DNA of 64,000 bases, taken from assembly GCF_021044585.1 (NCBI RefSeq), contig NZ_CP087998.1, positions 1,612,001 through 1,676,000 of the forward strand. The letters are read 5' to 3'. The position numbers and the translations under genes are program-made. The stretch comes from Sulfurimonas sp. HSL-3221. Its GTDB lineage: Bacteria > Campylobacterota > Campylobacteria > Campylobacterales > Sulfurimonadaceae. Under the pieces are notes generated by a model that had not been told where the DNA came from, did not search any database, and saw only the letters and a program-made list of their open reading frames with translations. Below, one piece after another: positions 50,827 to 60,414 of the stretch; within the stretch, counting starts at the first letter, position 1, and every line of letters starts with the position of its first letter.

Positions 50827-51399
50827 ATGGAACCATTTCTGGCATCGTCGACCTATATCGACTATCACCACCCCGCCGTCATGGCAAAGGCGAACGCGCT
50901 GGCAGAGGGACTGAGCGCCAAAGAAGACGTTGCCCGAGTCTGTTTCCAGTACGTCCGCGACGCGATCGCCCATACGGGTGACGCGGGCTGCGGAGCCTCG
51001 ACGATCAAAGCTAGCGAGGTGCTGGAACAGAAAACCGGCTGGTGCTACGCCAAAAGCCACCTCCTCGCCGCCCTGCTTCGTGCCAACGGCATCCCCGCGG
51101 CGCTCTGCTACCAGCGGCTGAGCTGCTCGGAGTACACGCCAGGCATCTACTGCCTCCACGGCCTGAACGCGGTCTGGCTGGAGGCGTACGGCTGGTACCG
51201 CTGCGATCCCCGCGGCAACAAAGAGGGGGTCAATGCGCAGTTCGCCCCGCCGATCGAACGGCTGGCTTTTGCCCTCGGCGCGAACGAGTATGACGTCGCT
51301 GGGCGTTTCGCCGAGCCCCTGCCCGAAGTCATCGACGCGTTGCAGACCTACACGAGCTACGAAGCGATGATCGGCCATTTTCCCGATCGGTCTGCCTGA
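50827..51399 (+). CDS. Transglutaminase-like domain protein
   Basis: A 190-residue cytoplasmic protein of the transglutaminase/papain-like fold. The catalytic triad positions are visible: Cys73 in TGWCYAKSHLLAALLRANGIPA, His111 in CLHGLNAVW, and Asp127 in RCDPRG. The family includes proteases and amidases, and the stand-alone bacterial members are mostly uncharacterised. No signal peptide is present. The start is the ATG at 50827, with a GGAGGAG box; the upstream frame start is not used. It probably shares a transcript with ybaK. Confidence 0.88.
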   Translation: MEPFLASSTYIDYHHPAVMAKANALAEGLSAKEDVARVCFQYVRDAIAHTGDAGCGASTIKASEVLEQKTGWCYAKSHLLAALLRANGIPAALCYQRLSCSEYTPGIYCLHGLNAVWLEAYGWYRCDPRGNKEGVNAQFAPPIERLAFALGANEYDVAGRFAEPLPEVIDALQTYTSYEAMIGHFPDRSA

Positions 51400-51417
51400 G
51401 GGCATGACAGCTGCCGT

Positions 51418-52023
51418 TCAGCAGTGATGGCTGACACGGCATTTCTGCTTGTAGTTTTCCGAGACGAAATCCCAGTTGATCAGATGCCAGAAATTTTCGA
51501 CGTATTTCGGGCGCGCGTTCCGGCAGTCAATGTAATAGGCGTGTTCCCAGACGTCACAGGTCAACAGCGGATGTTTCCCTTCGGTCTGTACCGGGGTGTA
51601 GGCGTTGGAACCGTTTTCGATCATTAGTGCGCCCTCCGGATCGATGATGAGCCATGTCCACCCCGAACCGAACAGTGACGTTGCCGCCGCGGTAAACGCC
51701 TCTTTGAAGCCCTCGACGGAACCGAATGCTTCCGCCAGCGCCGCGGCCAGCGCCTCCGATGGCGCCGTATCGTCCGGTGTAAGGCATTTCCAGTAAAAGT
51801 CGTGGTTGAATGCCTGCGCGCCATTGTTGAACAGCGCCCCTTCCGCCGTTCTCAGGACGTCTAGCAGCGGTTTTCCTTCAAACGCTGAGCCCGTAATGAG
51901 GTCGTTGTATTTCTTCACATAGGCTGCATGGTGCTTTCCGTGGTGATACGCCAGTGTTTCCGCCGAGATGTAGGGTTCCAGCGCGTGCGGTTCAAATGGC
52001 AGGCTTGGTAGATTCAGATGCAT
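51418..52023 (-). CDS. sodB: Superoxide dismutase (Fe)
   Basis: A 201-residue iron superoxide dismutase that converts superoxide to hydrogen peroxide and oxygen in the cytoplasm. Metal ligands are His27 (YHHGKHH), His74 (FNHDFYW) and the Asp and His of DVWEHAYYIDC in the C-terminal part. NNGAQAFNHDFYW and FGSGWTWLI fit the Fe type. The ATG at 52021-52023 follows an AAAGGAG box; upstream methionines in frame lack one. It converges with the transglutaminase-like gene. Confidence 0.96.
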   Translation of the reverse strand: MHLNLPSLPFEPHALEPYISAETLAYHHGKHHAAYVKKYNDLITGSAFEGKPLLDVLRTAEGALFNNGAQAFNHDFYWKCLTPDDTAPSEALAAALAEAFGSVEGFKEAFTAAATSLFGSGWTWLIIDPEGALMIENGSNAYTPVQTEGKHPLLTCDVWEHAYYIDCRNARPKYVENFWHLINWDFVSENYKQKCRVSHHC

Positions 52024-52148
52024 AGGAGACTCCTTTGGATGCAGTGAATCTCTATTATCCATCATTTTTCAACAAGCGGATATTAAAAAAAGAGTGCTGT
52101 ATTTTTTATAATTTTTGTGAATATAACGTCAGGGGGTTAGTGCCGACC

Positions 52149-52179
52149 GGGAATACAGTAGCGCGGCTGCTGTATTCCC
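52149..52179. other. Strong 31-base hairpin between sodB and the CCA-homologue
   Basis: GGGAATACAG (52149-52158) pairs with CTGTATTCCC (52170-52179), and the inner TAGC/GCTG extends it, 13 of 14 pairs in all with a GCG loop. It lies just beyond the stop codon of the CCA-homologue (minus strand). No U-run follows on that strand, so it is more likely an mRNA 3'-end stabiliser or a weak terminator than a canonical one. Confidence 0.45.
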
Positions 52180-52186
52180 CGTAAGA

Positions 52187-53335
52187 TCAAGCGAAGAAGG
52201 TCCGCTTGACCACCTCCACATTGTGCAGGTGCATGTGCAGGGCGATGGCTTTGTCGTCGGGTTTTTCCGCCTGGGACGCAATCCACTTTGCAGGATCGTA
52301 CGCGGTAATGGCATCAAAGGTCTTCAAGATAGCCCTGTCCCAAATGGCAGGCCTGGGAACATCCGTGAACCGCCCCTGGTCATCCGCCCGTTTGAAGCGT
52401 ATAAGCGCTTCAAGCAGCATTTCATCCTTGTCAAAACGCTCAAAGAAATCCGTAATGTGGTAAATGCTCATCTGCGGGAGCTTGGGCAGCTTGGTATGCA
52501 TTTCGCTCAGAAAGAGGATCTGCGCTTTTATCGCCTCCGGGATCGCCATATCGATCCGCGGCGCGATCTTGTCCGGGTCCCCGTGATGCGTGCCGTTGCC
52601 GTATGTCCGGAAACAGTAGGGTTTGGCGATGTCGTGGTAGAGCGCCGTCAGCTTCAGCAGCGGGGTTTCGTGTTTCAGCTCCCGAAGCACCATCATGACG
52701 TGTGCGAAGAGTGAAGCCTCGCGGTGGTACTTCGTCCCCTCTTTGAAGGTCGTCAAGGCAAAAAGAGACGGGAACACGGCATCCAGTACCCCCAGCTCGA
52801 AGAGGGTTTCAAAAAAGAGGTGGGTATCCGGGAGCGCAAGCACCTGCTGCACCTCGTCCCAGACCTGCTCCGGCGGCAGCTGCGTCAGCGCTTCGCGCAT
52901 GCCGTAAATCAGCACCCTTGTCGAGGCATGAATGTTCCATCCCGTGCCGAACGTTGCACGCAGACGCGCCAACCGCAGCACATTCAGCGGTGCTTGCGCA
53001 AAGGTTTCAGAGGTGTGGCGCAGTATCCGTTTCTCGATATCCTCCCGCCCGTTGCAGGGGTCGACATAGCGCTCCTCCTGCTCCTCGTAGGCGATCGCAT
53101 CGATCGTCAGCCCCTGCTGCAGCAGCACGGCCTCGATGCTCTCTCCAGGGCCTGCCGGCGTCAGCGTGCTGCCGTCTTCTCTCACAAAGTACGGATACGT
53201 CCCTTCGACCTGCTCCAGGTGCGCGAAATCCGCCGGCGCGTACCCTACGGCGACATACGCTTTGTCGCCGGCAGCCCTGCCCATCAGTGTGTCTCTGACA
53301 GCGGCGCCGACCAGGTAGATTCGCTTTTCCTGCAC
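52187..53335 (-). CDS. CCA-adding enzyme homologue with lost catalytic Asp pair and intact HD domain
   Basis: A 382-residue protein of the E. coli-type tRNA nucleotidyltransferase (Cca) architecture. The N-terminal motif is degenerate: GAAVRD instead of GGAVRD, and D24-K25-A26 instead of D-x-D, so the second metal-binding Asp is gone. The RRD motif that reads ATP and CTP is QQG. The middle helical domain (RILRHTSETFAQAPLNVLRLARL) is kept. The HD phosphohydrolase domain is intact around TALYHDIAKPY near residue 231. The start is the GTG at 53333-53335 after an AAAGGAG box. It may have lost CCA addition and kept a phosphatase or RNA-binding role. Confidence 0.82.
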   Translation of the reverse strand: MQEKRIYLVGAAVRDTLMGRAAGDKAYVAVGYAPADFAHLEQVEGTYPYFVREDGSTLTPAGPGESIEAVLLQQGLTIDAIAYEEQEERYVDPCNGREDIEKRILRHTSETFAQAPLNVLRLARLRATFGTGWNIHASTRVLIYGMREALTQLPPEQVWDEVQQVLALPDTHLFFETLFELGVLDAVFPSLFALTTFKEGTKYHREASLFAHVMMVLRELKHETPLLKLTALYHDIAKPYCFRTYGNGTHHGDPDKIAPRIDMAIPEAIKAQILFLSEMHTKLPKLPQMSIYHITDFFERFDKDEMLLEALIRFKRADDQGRFTDVPRPAIWDRAILKTFDAITAYDPAKWIASQAEKPDDKAIALHMHLHNVEVVKRTFFA

Positions 53336-53488
53336 CTAATTCTCCTTTATTGACGGATACCTAATCGATATGTGATGATCGTTTTATTTTGATTGCTGCC
53401 ATTATATAGAAGATCACTCAAAAAGCGAAAAAACGATAGCGCGGCAAGAGGCATATGGGGAAATGTACGGAGGTACGGTGAAAGGGGT

Positions 53489-54541
<1,053 letters not shown>

Positions 54542-54732
54542 TTAATCCCTTGGATTGTGGACGATCATCCCGCCTGCAAGGCGGTCCCCGCACCACAAAA
54601 ATTTTGCGCATTGTACCAAAAAGTCGTGAAAGAGTAGTTTAGCTGCCGCTTAGGCCTTTGAAAACGGCGATTTCTTAATCGCCCCGCGCTTCGGGCATGC
54701 TAAAATTTCCGAAAAATTGCGGAAGAGAACGT

Positions 54733-55407
54733 ATGAAAAAATTCAACCTAGTCAAAGAGATCATCTCCGTCGACAAACCGGCCATGATGGCCGCGGTCAA
54801 CGGCGGGAAGCCCTTCGGCATCGCCATGAACGGGGCGATCCACTATCCCCCCTACGATGCGCGCAGCTGCTACCTTTTCCAGGGCAGCGTTACACGCCCG
54901 GCGCCCTCGGCCCTGATGCCGACCCAGCCCAAGGGCCTTGCCGAACTGCTCGGCGGAAACATGCAGGTCGTCGAAGTCGAGGACCGCATCCTCATCAAGG
55001 CTGCGCGCAACTGGCAGGAGATCATCGGCTATAACGTCCGCCACGCCGATTATGACGATACGACCGGTGACGGCGTCGCCGAATTCACCGACAAGGAGCT
55101 TGAGGAGATCGGGTGGCAGGCGACCGAGTTCGGCATCAACTACCGCGAACTCGTCGAACTGATCGAGGCGCAGTGCGAGGGCACCCTCTTCTGCATCGAA
55201 AATGAAGGGGAGAACTACCACTTCAGCGGGATGGGATTTATCGACGATATGGCCTGCGCCCGGAAACAGTGCTTTGACTACTGCGCCACAAAGATCGAAA
55301 CGCTGCTAAAAGAGGATGAGAGCTACCACGGCGCCGTGCTCAGCGACGACGAGGAGGAGGCACTGGCCTTCTTCGGGGTTACTGTCCCAGATAACGCTGT
55401 AGAATAA
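54733..55407 (+). CDS. Conserved-type protein of unknown function
   Basis: A 224-residue soluble protein. The ATG at 54733 has a GGAAGAG box. It starts KKFNLVKEIISVDKPAMMAAVNGGKPFGIAMNG and is rich in acidic residues near the end (LSDDEEEALAFFGVTV). I see no signal peptide, membrane segment or known catalytic motif. Cysteines occur at MACARKQCFDYCAT near residue 185, which could hold a metal. The gene overlaps the 3' end of the ruvX gene on the other strand by 29 bases, so both are constrained there. Confidence 0.7.
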   Translation: MKKFNLVKEIISVDKPAMMAAVNGGKPFGIAMNGAIHYPPYDARSCYLFQGSVTRPAPSALMPTQPKGLAELLGGNMQVVEVEDRILIKAARNWQEIIGYNVRHADYDDTTGDGVAEFTDKELEEIGWQATEFGINYRELVELIEAQCEGTLFCIENEGENYHFSGMGFIDDMACARKQCFDYCATKIETLLKEDESYHGAVLSDDEEEALAFFGVTVPDNAVE

Positions 55408-55777
55408 CCATCGCCGAGAGCGAATCGACGCGGCCGTCGCGTTTGTAGCGGACCGCGCCCTTCATCAGCGCTTCGGCCTCGAGGGAGCTGTCGCTTTCGT
55501 CCTGGTAGGCGACGGGACAGCCGAAATCGACGAGGTTCATGAAATGCGCGACGCGGCGCCGCATCTCCTCCTCGCTGGAGCCGCCCATCGGGATCCCGAC
55601 GACGACCTGTTTTATCCCCCACTCCGCAATGACGTCGCGCACGGCCTGCGACGCCTGGTTGCGGTTTTTACGTTCGACCGCCGCCAGCGGGGTGACGACA
55701 GTGCCGTCCGCGCTGTAGGCCAGTCCGATCCGCTTAAGCCCCAGGTCGATGCCCAGGAGAGGAAACTGTGTCGCCAT
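55379..55777 (-). CDS. ruvX: RuvX/YqgF-family Holliday-junction resolvase-like RNase
   Basis: A 132-residue RNase H-fold protein. The catalytic Asp is in LLGIDLGLKRIGLAYS near residue 10, with VVVGIPMGGSSEEEMRRRVAHF in the middle and YQDESDSSLEAEALM at the end, which is the classical acidic motif. E. coli YqgF works in rRNA maturation; a junction-resolving role is also proposed. The gene ends inside the 3' end of the opposite-strand gene. It follows mnmE by 3 bases on the minus strand. Confidence 0.93.
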   Translation of the reverse strand: MATQFPLLGIDLGLKRIGLAYSADGTVVTPLAAVERKNRNQASQAVRDVIAEWGIKQVVVGIPMGGSSEEEMRRRVAHFMNLVDFGCPVAYQDESDSSLEAEALMKGAVRYKRDGRVDSLSAMVILQRYLGQ

Positions 55778-55780
55778 CTC

Positions 55781-57124
55781 CTACTTCCCGAGGCAGAAGC
55801 TGCCGAACATCTTGTCAAGCATCTCTTCGTTGTCAAAGGGGCGGGTAATGGAAGCCAGGGATTGGATCGCTTCGCCGACGTGGAAGGAGAAGAGTTCCAG
55901 CTCCTGGTCCTCCAGGGGCATAAAAGCGTTATCGATCGCCGCAAGCGCCCCTTTGACGGCATCGGTCTGGCGCTGGGAGATGAGCATCGTCTCTTCGGAG
56001 ACATTCTGCCGGTCCATCCGTGACTGCAGCGCCCCGATCAGGACCGAGGTGTCCTGCTTGCAGCTCATACGCAGCGGGGTGTACCCCTTCAGCGGCGTCT
56101 CGTCGAAACGCTGGGGCAGATCGGTCTTGTTCAGTACGGCGATGAACTCACGTTCATCTTGATGCTCCTCCATCAGCGAGAGGATCGCCTTGTCCTCGCC
56201 GTCGAGCGCACGGCTGCCGTCAAAGAGCGCGATGACGATGTCGCTCTCGCTCACCGCCTCGATGGAGCGTTCAATCCCGATCCGCTCGATCTCGTCTCCC
56301 GCCTCGCGGATCCCCGCCGTATCGACCATACGGATCAGGTGGCTGCCGATGCGCACCTGCTCCTCGATCGTGTCGCGGGTCGTCCCGGCGATATCGCTGA
56401 CGATGGCGCGGTTGTAATCGAGGAGGCTGTTGAGCAGGGAACTTTTACCCACGTTCGGCTTGCCGATAATGGCGACTTTGAACCCCTGCATCAGCCCCCT
56501 TCTGCGTTCGCTGGACGCCAGGGTACGGCGCAGGGCGGCGGCGATCGTCTCGAGCTTTTTGATGATCTGGTCGATCAGGTCCTGGGGCAAATCCTCCTCG
56601 GCATAGTCGATGGAGACCTCCGAATAGGCCAGGATCTCCAGCAGCGCGTCCCGGTTGCCTTCGACGAAGGTCCGCAAGGAGCCTTTCATCTGCTTGGCCA
56701 GGATCTTGGCGGCGTCTTCACTGCGGGCCTCGATGAGCCGGGCGATCGCCTCCGCTTCGGTCAGGTCGATGCGGCCGTTATGGAAAGCACGGCGGCTGAA
56801 CTCGCCCGGCGTCGCCAGGCGCGCGCCGCCGGCCAGGGCCGCTTTCAGGACCTCCTCTGCTACGATCTGCCCGCCGTGGCACTGCAGTTCGACGACATCC
56901 TCGCTGGTAAAACTGCGCGGACCGCGGAAAAAAAGGACGATCGCTTCGTCGATAAGTTCGTTCTGGGCGTTATAGAGGGGGTAGAGGTGGGCGCGCCGGT
57001 CTTCGAGAGGACGCTGCCCCGTCAGCTTTGAGGCGATCGTCGTCGCCTGCGTGCCGCTGATGCGGATGATGGCGATGGAGCCGATCCCGTGCGCGGTCGC
57101 AATGGCGGCAATCGTATCGTTCAT
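55781..57124 (-). CDS. mnmE: tRNA uridine-5-carboxymethylaminomethyl(34) synthase GTPase
   Basis: With MnmG, this 447-residue GTPase modifies the wobble uridine of several tRNAs. The N-terminal folate-binding domain starts IAAIATAHGIGSIAIIRISG. The G domain carries GKPNVGKSSLLN near residue 225, then DIAGTTRDT and VDTAGIREAGDEIE. The C-terminal helical domain ends in the catalytic CLGK. It is the last-but-one gene of the rpmH-rnpA-yidD-yidC-jag-mnmE order, with ruvX after it. Confidence 0.97.
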   Translation of the reverse strand: MNDTIAAIATAHGIGSIAIIRISGTQATTIASKLTGQRPLEDRRAHLYPLYNAQNELIDEAIVLFFRGPRSFTSEDVVELQCHGGQIVAEEVLKAALAGGARLATPGEFSRRAFHNGRIDLTEAEAIARLIEARSEDAAKILAKQMKGSLRTFVEGNRDALLEILAYSEVSIDYAEEDLPQDLIDQIIKKLETIAAALRRTLASSERRRGLMQGFKVAIIGKPNVGKSSLLNSLLDYNRAIVSDIAGTTRDTIEEQVRIGSHLIRMVDTAGIREAGDEIERIGIERSIEAVSESDIVIALFDGSRALDGEDKAILSLMEEHQDEREFIAVLNKTDLPQRFDETPLKGYTPLRMSCKQDTSVLIGALQSRMDRQNVSEETMLISQRQTDAVKGALAAIDNAFMPLEDQELELFSFHVGEAIQSLASITRPFDNEEMLDKMFGSFCLGK

Positions 57125-57126
57125 AA

Positions 57127-57900
57127 TCAGTAGTTGTGGTAATCGTTGATAATAATGTATTTTCCGCCGTCACGGGTCGTCCGGATGGCAACGTACTTGT
57201 CATGGTAGCGCTCGCGCAGCTGCTTCAGGGCGATCTGTACGAGCACCCCGTCGAGGACGCGGGTCTGGGCATGGCCGTCGCGGTCGACGCTCTCAAAAAC
57301 CCCCGTCAGGTAGCGTGCCACCGACTCCTCCTGGTTGTGGAGGAATTCGGCGATTTCCAGCCGGAGCTGCAGCTGGTACTCGGCATTGATCCAGTTAAAG
57401 AGCATATAGGAGAGCGCCTTGTAGCGGTATCCCTCTTTGCCGATCAGCAGCGCCGCGTCTTCCCCGTTGAACTCCACGAGCAGCGTATTGTCGTCGTAGA
57501 CGGAAACGCGGATGGGTTCGAGTTTGAAACAGATCGTCTTGAAAAGGACGTTGAGTTTCGTCTCCACCTCTTCGGCGATATCGTCGAGATCGTCGTCGCC
57601 TTCCGTATAGTGATCCTCGTCCGCGTAGACCTCTTCGTATTCGCTCTCGTCATCTTCGGGATAGGCGATCGGCTCGGTCGGTGCCGGGAGTTCATCCTCC
57701 GTCAGCAGCTCCGCCTCATCCTCGGCTTCGTCCGCGGCCTTCGGGCGGGCCACAATGACGGCATGCTTCCGCAGCAGACCGAGGAACCCTTTGCTGGGGT
57801 GCTGTACCACGACGATATCGAGTTCCGTCACCGAGCAGCTGAACTGTTTGGAAGCTTCGCTGTACGCCGCTTCAAGCGTCGGCGCTTCGATCTTCTTCAT
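57127..57900 (-). CDS. jag: Jag/KhpB-like RNA-binding protein
   Basis: A 257-residue protein with a Jag-N domain (about 1-52, EAPTLEAAYSEASKQFSCSVTELDI), an acidic variable linker (about 57-115), a KH domain (GEDAALLIGKEGYRYKALSYM) and an R3H-like C-terminal part (LRERYHDKYVAIRTTRDGGKYIIINDY). In Gram-positives KhpB binds small RNAs and influences cell division. It sits between yidC and mnmE with gaps of 2 bases on each side, as in many bacteria. Confidence 0.9.
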   Translation of the reverse strand: MKKIEAPTLEAAYSEASKQFSCSVTELDIVVVQHPSKGFLGLLRKHAVIVARPKAADEAEDEAELLTEDELPAPTEPIAYPEDDESEYEEVYADEDHYTEGDDDLDDIAEEVETKLNVLFKTICFKLEPIRVSVYDDNTLLVEFNGEDAALLIGKEGYRYKALSYMLFNWINAEYQLQLRLEIAEFLHNQEESVARYLTGVFESVDRDGHAQTRVLDGVLVQIALKQLRERYHDKYVAIRTTRDGGKYIIINDYHNY

Positions 57901-57902
57901 AG

Positions 57903-59522
57903 TCAGGCCTCGCCCCCGTTCTGCTCTTTTTGCGTCAGGTGCGCTTCATGGCGTGCCGCTTTGATCTTCGCATACTGCTTGTTCACCATGTACTGCTGTC
58001 CGATAGAGAGCAGGTTGTTCGTCAGCCAGTAGAGGACCAGGCCCGACGGGAAGGTGACGAAGAAGAAGGTAAAGACGACCGGCAGGTATTTGAAGATTTT
58101 CTCCTGCATCGGGTCGGTAAAGTTATTCGGCGTCATCTTCTGCTGGAAGAACATGGATGCCCCCATCAGGATCGGCAGGATGTAGGTCGGGTCCATGCGC
58201 GAAAGGTCCCCGATCCAGAACATCCACGGCGCCCCCTGCAGCTCGACGGCGTTGAGCAGAACGCGGTAGATCGCGAAGAAGACGGGGATCTGCAGCAGCA
58301 GCGGCAGACAGCCGCCCATCGGGTTGGCGCCGTTCTTCTTATAGAGCTCCATCACCGCCGCGTTCATGCGCTGCGGATCGCCCTTGTACTTCTCGCGCAG
58401 CTCTTTCATCTTCGGTGCGAGGTCCTTCATCTTCTGCATGGAGATCATCCCCTTGTAGGTCAGCGGGTAGAGCACCAGGCGGATCACGACGACGAGCGCG
58501 ACGATCGCCCAGCCCCAGTTGCCGAAGAAGCCGTGCAGGAACAGCAGGAAACCGAACAGCGGTTTCGCCGCCCAGGTAAACCAGCCGTATTCGATCGCAT
58601 TGACGAGCACCGGGTTGATCGATTCAAGGAGGCGGTAGTCCTTCGGACCGATAAAGCCGTTGAAGCTCAGGGTGTCTGTGGCTTCGAGATACGCGATCGG
58701 GTTGTCATTGCGGTCACGGTCGACGTTGACGATGACCTCGGGATCGAGCCCGTAGAAGATGGAGGCGAAATACTGGTCAAAGGCCGAGAGCAGCTTCACG
58801 TCGCGCAGTGCAGTGCGTCCCTCGACGTCGCCGTCTTCAAAGATATTGGAGACGCCGTCGGCCGTGTAGCCCATGACGCCGTGCACGGCCATCATCATCT
58901 GGCCCTTGTGCTCCGCATGCTGTCCGACATAGAGGAAGTAGCGCATCGGTTTGGAGAGGGAGACCTTGATGTCATAGTGGCCATCGGCGTAGAAGGTCAA
59001 CGTTTTCGTCACGGTCACCTGGGAAAGCGTCTGTGTGAGCGTCACGCTTTTCGTACCCGTCGCATCCAGGGCAACACTGCTGACGTCTGCGCGGTAGGGC
59101 ACTTTCAGCGCCTCGGCGTTGACCGCCTCGTCGGCAAAACGGATAAAGAGCGGCTGCGCGCCCTCCTGGGCAATGAGTTCCGTCGGCTTGTCATCGACGT
59201 AGTACTTCTTGTCTTTGAGTACCTTGGACACGATCCGGCCAAGGGTATCGATCTTGAGCGTAAATTCGGAGGACTCCACCGTCACCAGCTTCGTGGCGTC
59301 GGGGTTGGCCACTTTTTCGCTGGCCGCCACCGTATGACCGACACCGCTGTCCGTGACCACAGGGGTCGTCGCCTCGGCACCTACCTGCTCTTTGAGCGTG
59401 ACGTTCTGTTCTGCGCTCTCCGGCATCTCCGGCGGGAAGATCGCAGTATAGATAATAAAGAAGACAAATGAAAGGACCACGGCCAGGATCAGCCGCTGGT
59501 TGGGACTCATTTTTTCAAACAC
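57903..59522 (-). CDS. yidC: Membrane protein insertase YidC
   Basis: A 539-residue Oxa1-family insertase that places proteins in the inner membrane alone or with SecYEG. It has an N-terminal helix (about 10-28), a large periplasmic domain (about 45-315), and the conserved five-helix core with FLHGFFGNWGWAIVALVVVIRLVLYPLTYKG and GGCLPLLLQIPVFFAIYRVL. The C-terminal tail is basic. It follows yidD by 3 bases and is co-transcribed with jag and mnmE. Confidence 0.97.
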   Translation of the reverse strand: MFEKMSPNQRLILAVVLSFVFFIIYTAIFPPEMPESAEQNVTLKEQVGAEATTPVVTDSGVGHTVAASEKVANPDATKLVTVESSEFTLKIDTLGRIVSKVLKDKKYYVDDKPTELIAQEGAQPLFIRFADEAVNAEALKVPYRADVSSVALDATGTKSVTLTQTLSQVTVTKTLTFYADGHYDIKVSLSKPMRYFLYVGQHAEHKGQMMMAVHGVMGYTADGVSNIFEDGDVEGRTALRDVKLLSAFDQYFASIFYGLDPEVIVNVDRDRNDNPIAYLEATDTLSFNGFIGPKDYRLLESINPVLVNAIEYGWFTWAAKPLFGFLLFLHGFFGNWGWAIVALVVVIRLVLYPLTYKGMISMQKMKDLAPKMKELREKYKGDPQRMNAAVMELYKKNGANPMGGCLPLLLQIPVFFAIYRVLLNAVELQGAPWMFWIGDLSRMDPTYILPILMGASMFFQQKMTPNNFTDPMQEKIFKYLPVVFTFFFVTFPSGLVLYWLTNNLLSIGQQYMVNKQYAKIKAARHEAHLTQKEQNGGEA

Positions 59523-59525
59523 ACG

Positions 59526-59852
59526 TTAGCCTTTAAACGAAAAATTCTTGATGAGATAAAAGCGGTTTCCCGCTTTTGGAACGAGCCAGTACTTTATCCT
59601 ATTAATGGTTAAATCTTGCGGATTCGGCCGTAATTTCGCCACCTCGACATAATCTATTCCCCCGGGGAACAGCTGGTTGCATGTCATGATGCGTTTCGTC
59701 GAATAATAAAAAGCATGTAAAAGCGGATTCTGTTCGAACTGCTGGCGCGTATACTCCGAGCAGCTGGGATAGTAGCGGCAGCTCCCCCGGCCGATCAGCG
59801 TGAAGCTGCGCTGATAGATCCAGATGATCCCGAGTACCAGCCGTCGGATCAT
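59526..59852 (-). CDS. yidD: Membrane protein insertion efficiency factor YidD
   Basis: A 108-residue small protein that aids YidC. The family motif SCRYYPSCSEYTRQQFEQNPLL with the conserved cysteine pair is at about residues 24-45, and CNQLFPGGIDYV follows. The usual length is about 70-90, so the C-terminal tail here is extended by some 25 residues (AKLRPNPQDLTINRIKYW). It overlaps rnpA by 4 bases. Confidence 0.9.
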   Translation of the reverse strand: MIRRLVLGIIWIYQRSFTLIGRGSCRYYPSCSEYTRQQFEQNPLLHAFYYSTKRIMTCNQLFPGGIDYVEVAKLRPNPQDLTINRIKYWLVPKAGNRFYLIKNFSFKG

Positions 59853-60166
59853 GCCTGGAGCGCCCCGACCCGCTCCGCCATTTTCCGGAGCGCTTTTTCC
59901 ATCACGGCGTAGGGGGTCTCGACCGTCGCCGCCTTGGCGACAAGGATGTAACTGCCGGCGGAAAGCTGCGGTTCAAGACCGTAAAAGAGCGCACGCATGC
60001 GGCGTTTGGCGCGGTTGCGTTTGACGGCGTTGCCGACTTTTTTACTGGCAGTGAATCCGACGGATACAAAAGGGGTATTGGGGAGGTAGAAGAGGACAAG
60101 CGCAGGCGAATGCGCGCTTTTTCCCTTACGGTAGACCAGCTGAAACTCGCGGTTGTGTTTCAGCAC
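59849..60166 (-). CDS. rnpA: Ribonuclease P protein component
   Basis: A 105-residue basic protein that partners the catalytic RNA to trim tRNA 5' leaders. The RNR motif KKVGNAVKRNRAKRRMRALF is at about residues 41-60, with FVSVGFTASK before it. It is shorter than the 119-residue E. coli form but complete. It lies between rpmH and yidD, 11 bases after rpmH. Confidence 0.92.
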   Translation of the reverse strand: MLKHNREFQLVYRKGKSAHSPALVLFYLPNTPFVSVGFTASKKVGNAVKRNRAKRRMRALFYGLEPQLSAGSYILVAKAATVETPYAVMEKALRKMAERVGALQA

Positions 60167-60177
60167 TGCGGACGAAC

Positions 60178-60312
60178 TCAGGCGGCCAGTTTCTTGCGGC
60201 CCTTGGCACGACGTGCGTTGATGATCTTGCGGCCGTTTTTTGTCGCCATACGTGCACGGAAACCGTGGGTACGTTTACGAGGCGTGTTATGCGGTTGGTA
60301 TGTTCTTTTCAT
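60178..60312 (-). CDS. rpmH: 50S ribosomal protein L34
   Basis: A 44-residue ribosomal protein, too small for routine calling but complete: [18 protein letters not shown] at the start, then [27 protein letters not shown]. The ATG at 60310-60312 follows a GAGAGGAA box. It heads the rpmH-rnpA-yidD-yidC-jag-mnmE cluster. In many bacteria that cluster abuts dnaA and the origin, but no dnaA or DnaA-box array is present here. Confidence 0.97.
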   Translation of the reverse strand: MKRTYQPHNTPRKRTHGFRARMATKNGRKIINARRAKGRKKLAA

Positions 60313-60359
60313 GACCATTCCTCTCTGAAAATTTAGTGCGCAATTATGCCTAATTCATA

Positions 60360-60375
60360 CTTAATAGTTATTTAA
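60360..60375. repeat. 16-base sequence shared with the MarR operator
   Basis: CTTAATAGTTATTTAA at 60360-60375 is the exact reverse complement of 1201-1216, which includes the right arm of the MarR inverted repeat. It lies upstream of rpmH and 3' of the tetrahaem cytochrome gene. Both sites are in A+T-rich gaps, so chance is not excluded. Confidence 0.35.
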
Positions 60376-60414
60376 GGATAAGAGAAAGTCTGCCATTTTT
60401 CCCTGCCGGATGGC

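Noticed and set aside
60178-60414. Replication origin next to rpmH
   Set aside because: In many bacteria rpmH adjoins dnaA, but no dnaA gene, cluster of DnaA boxes or dnaN is present here.
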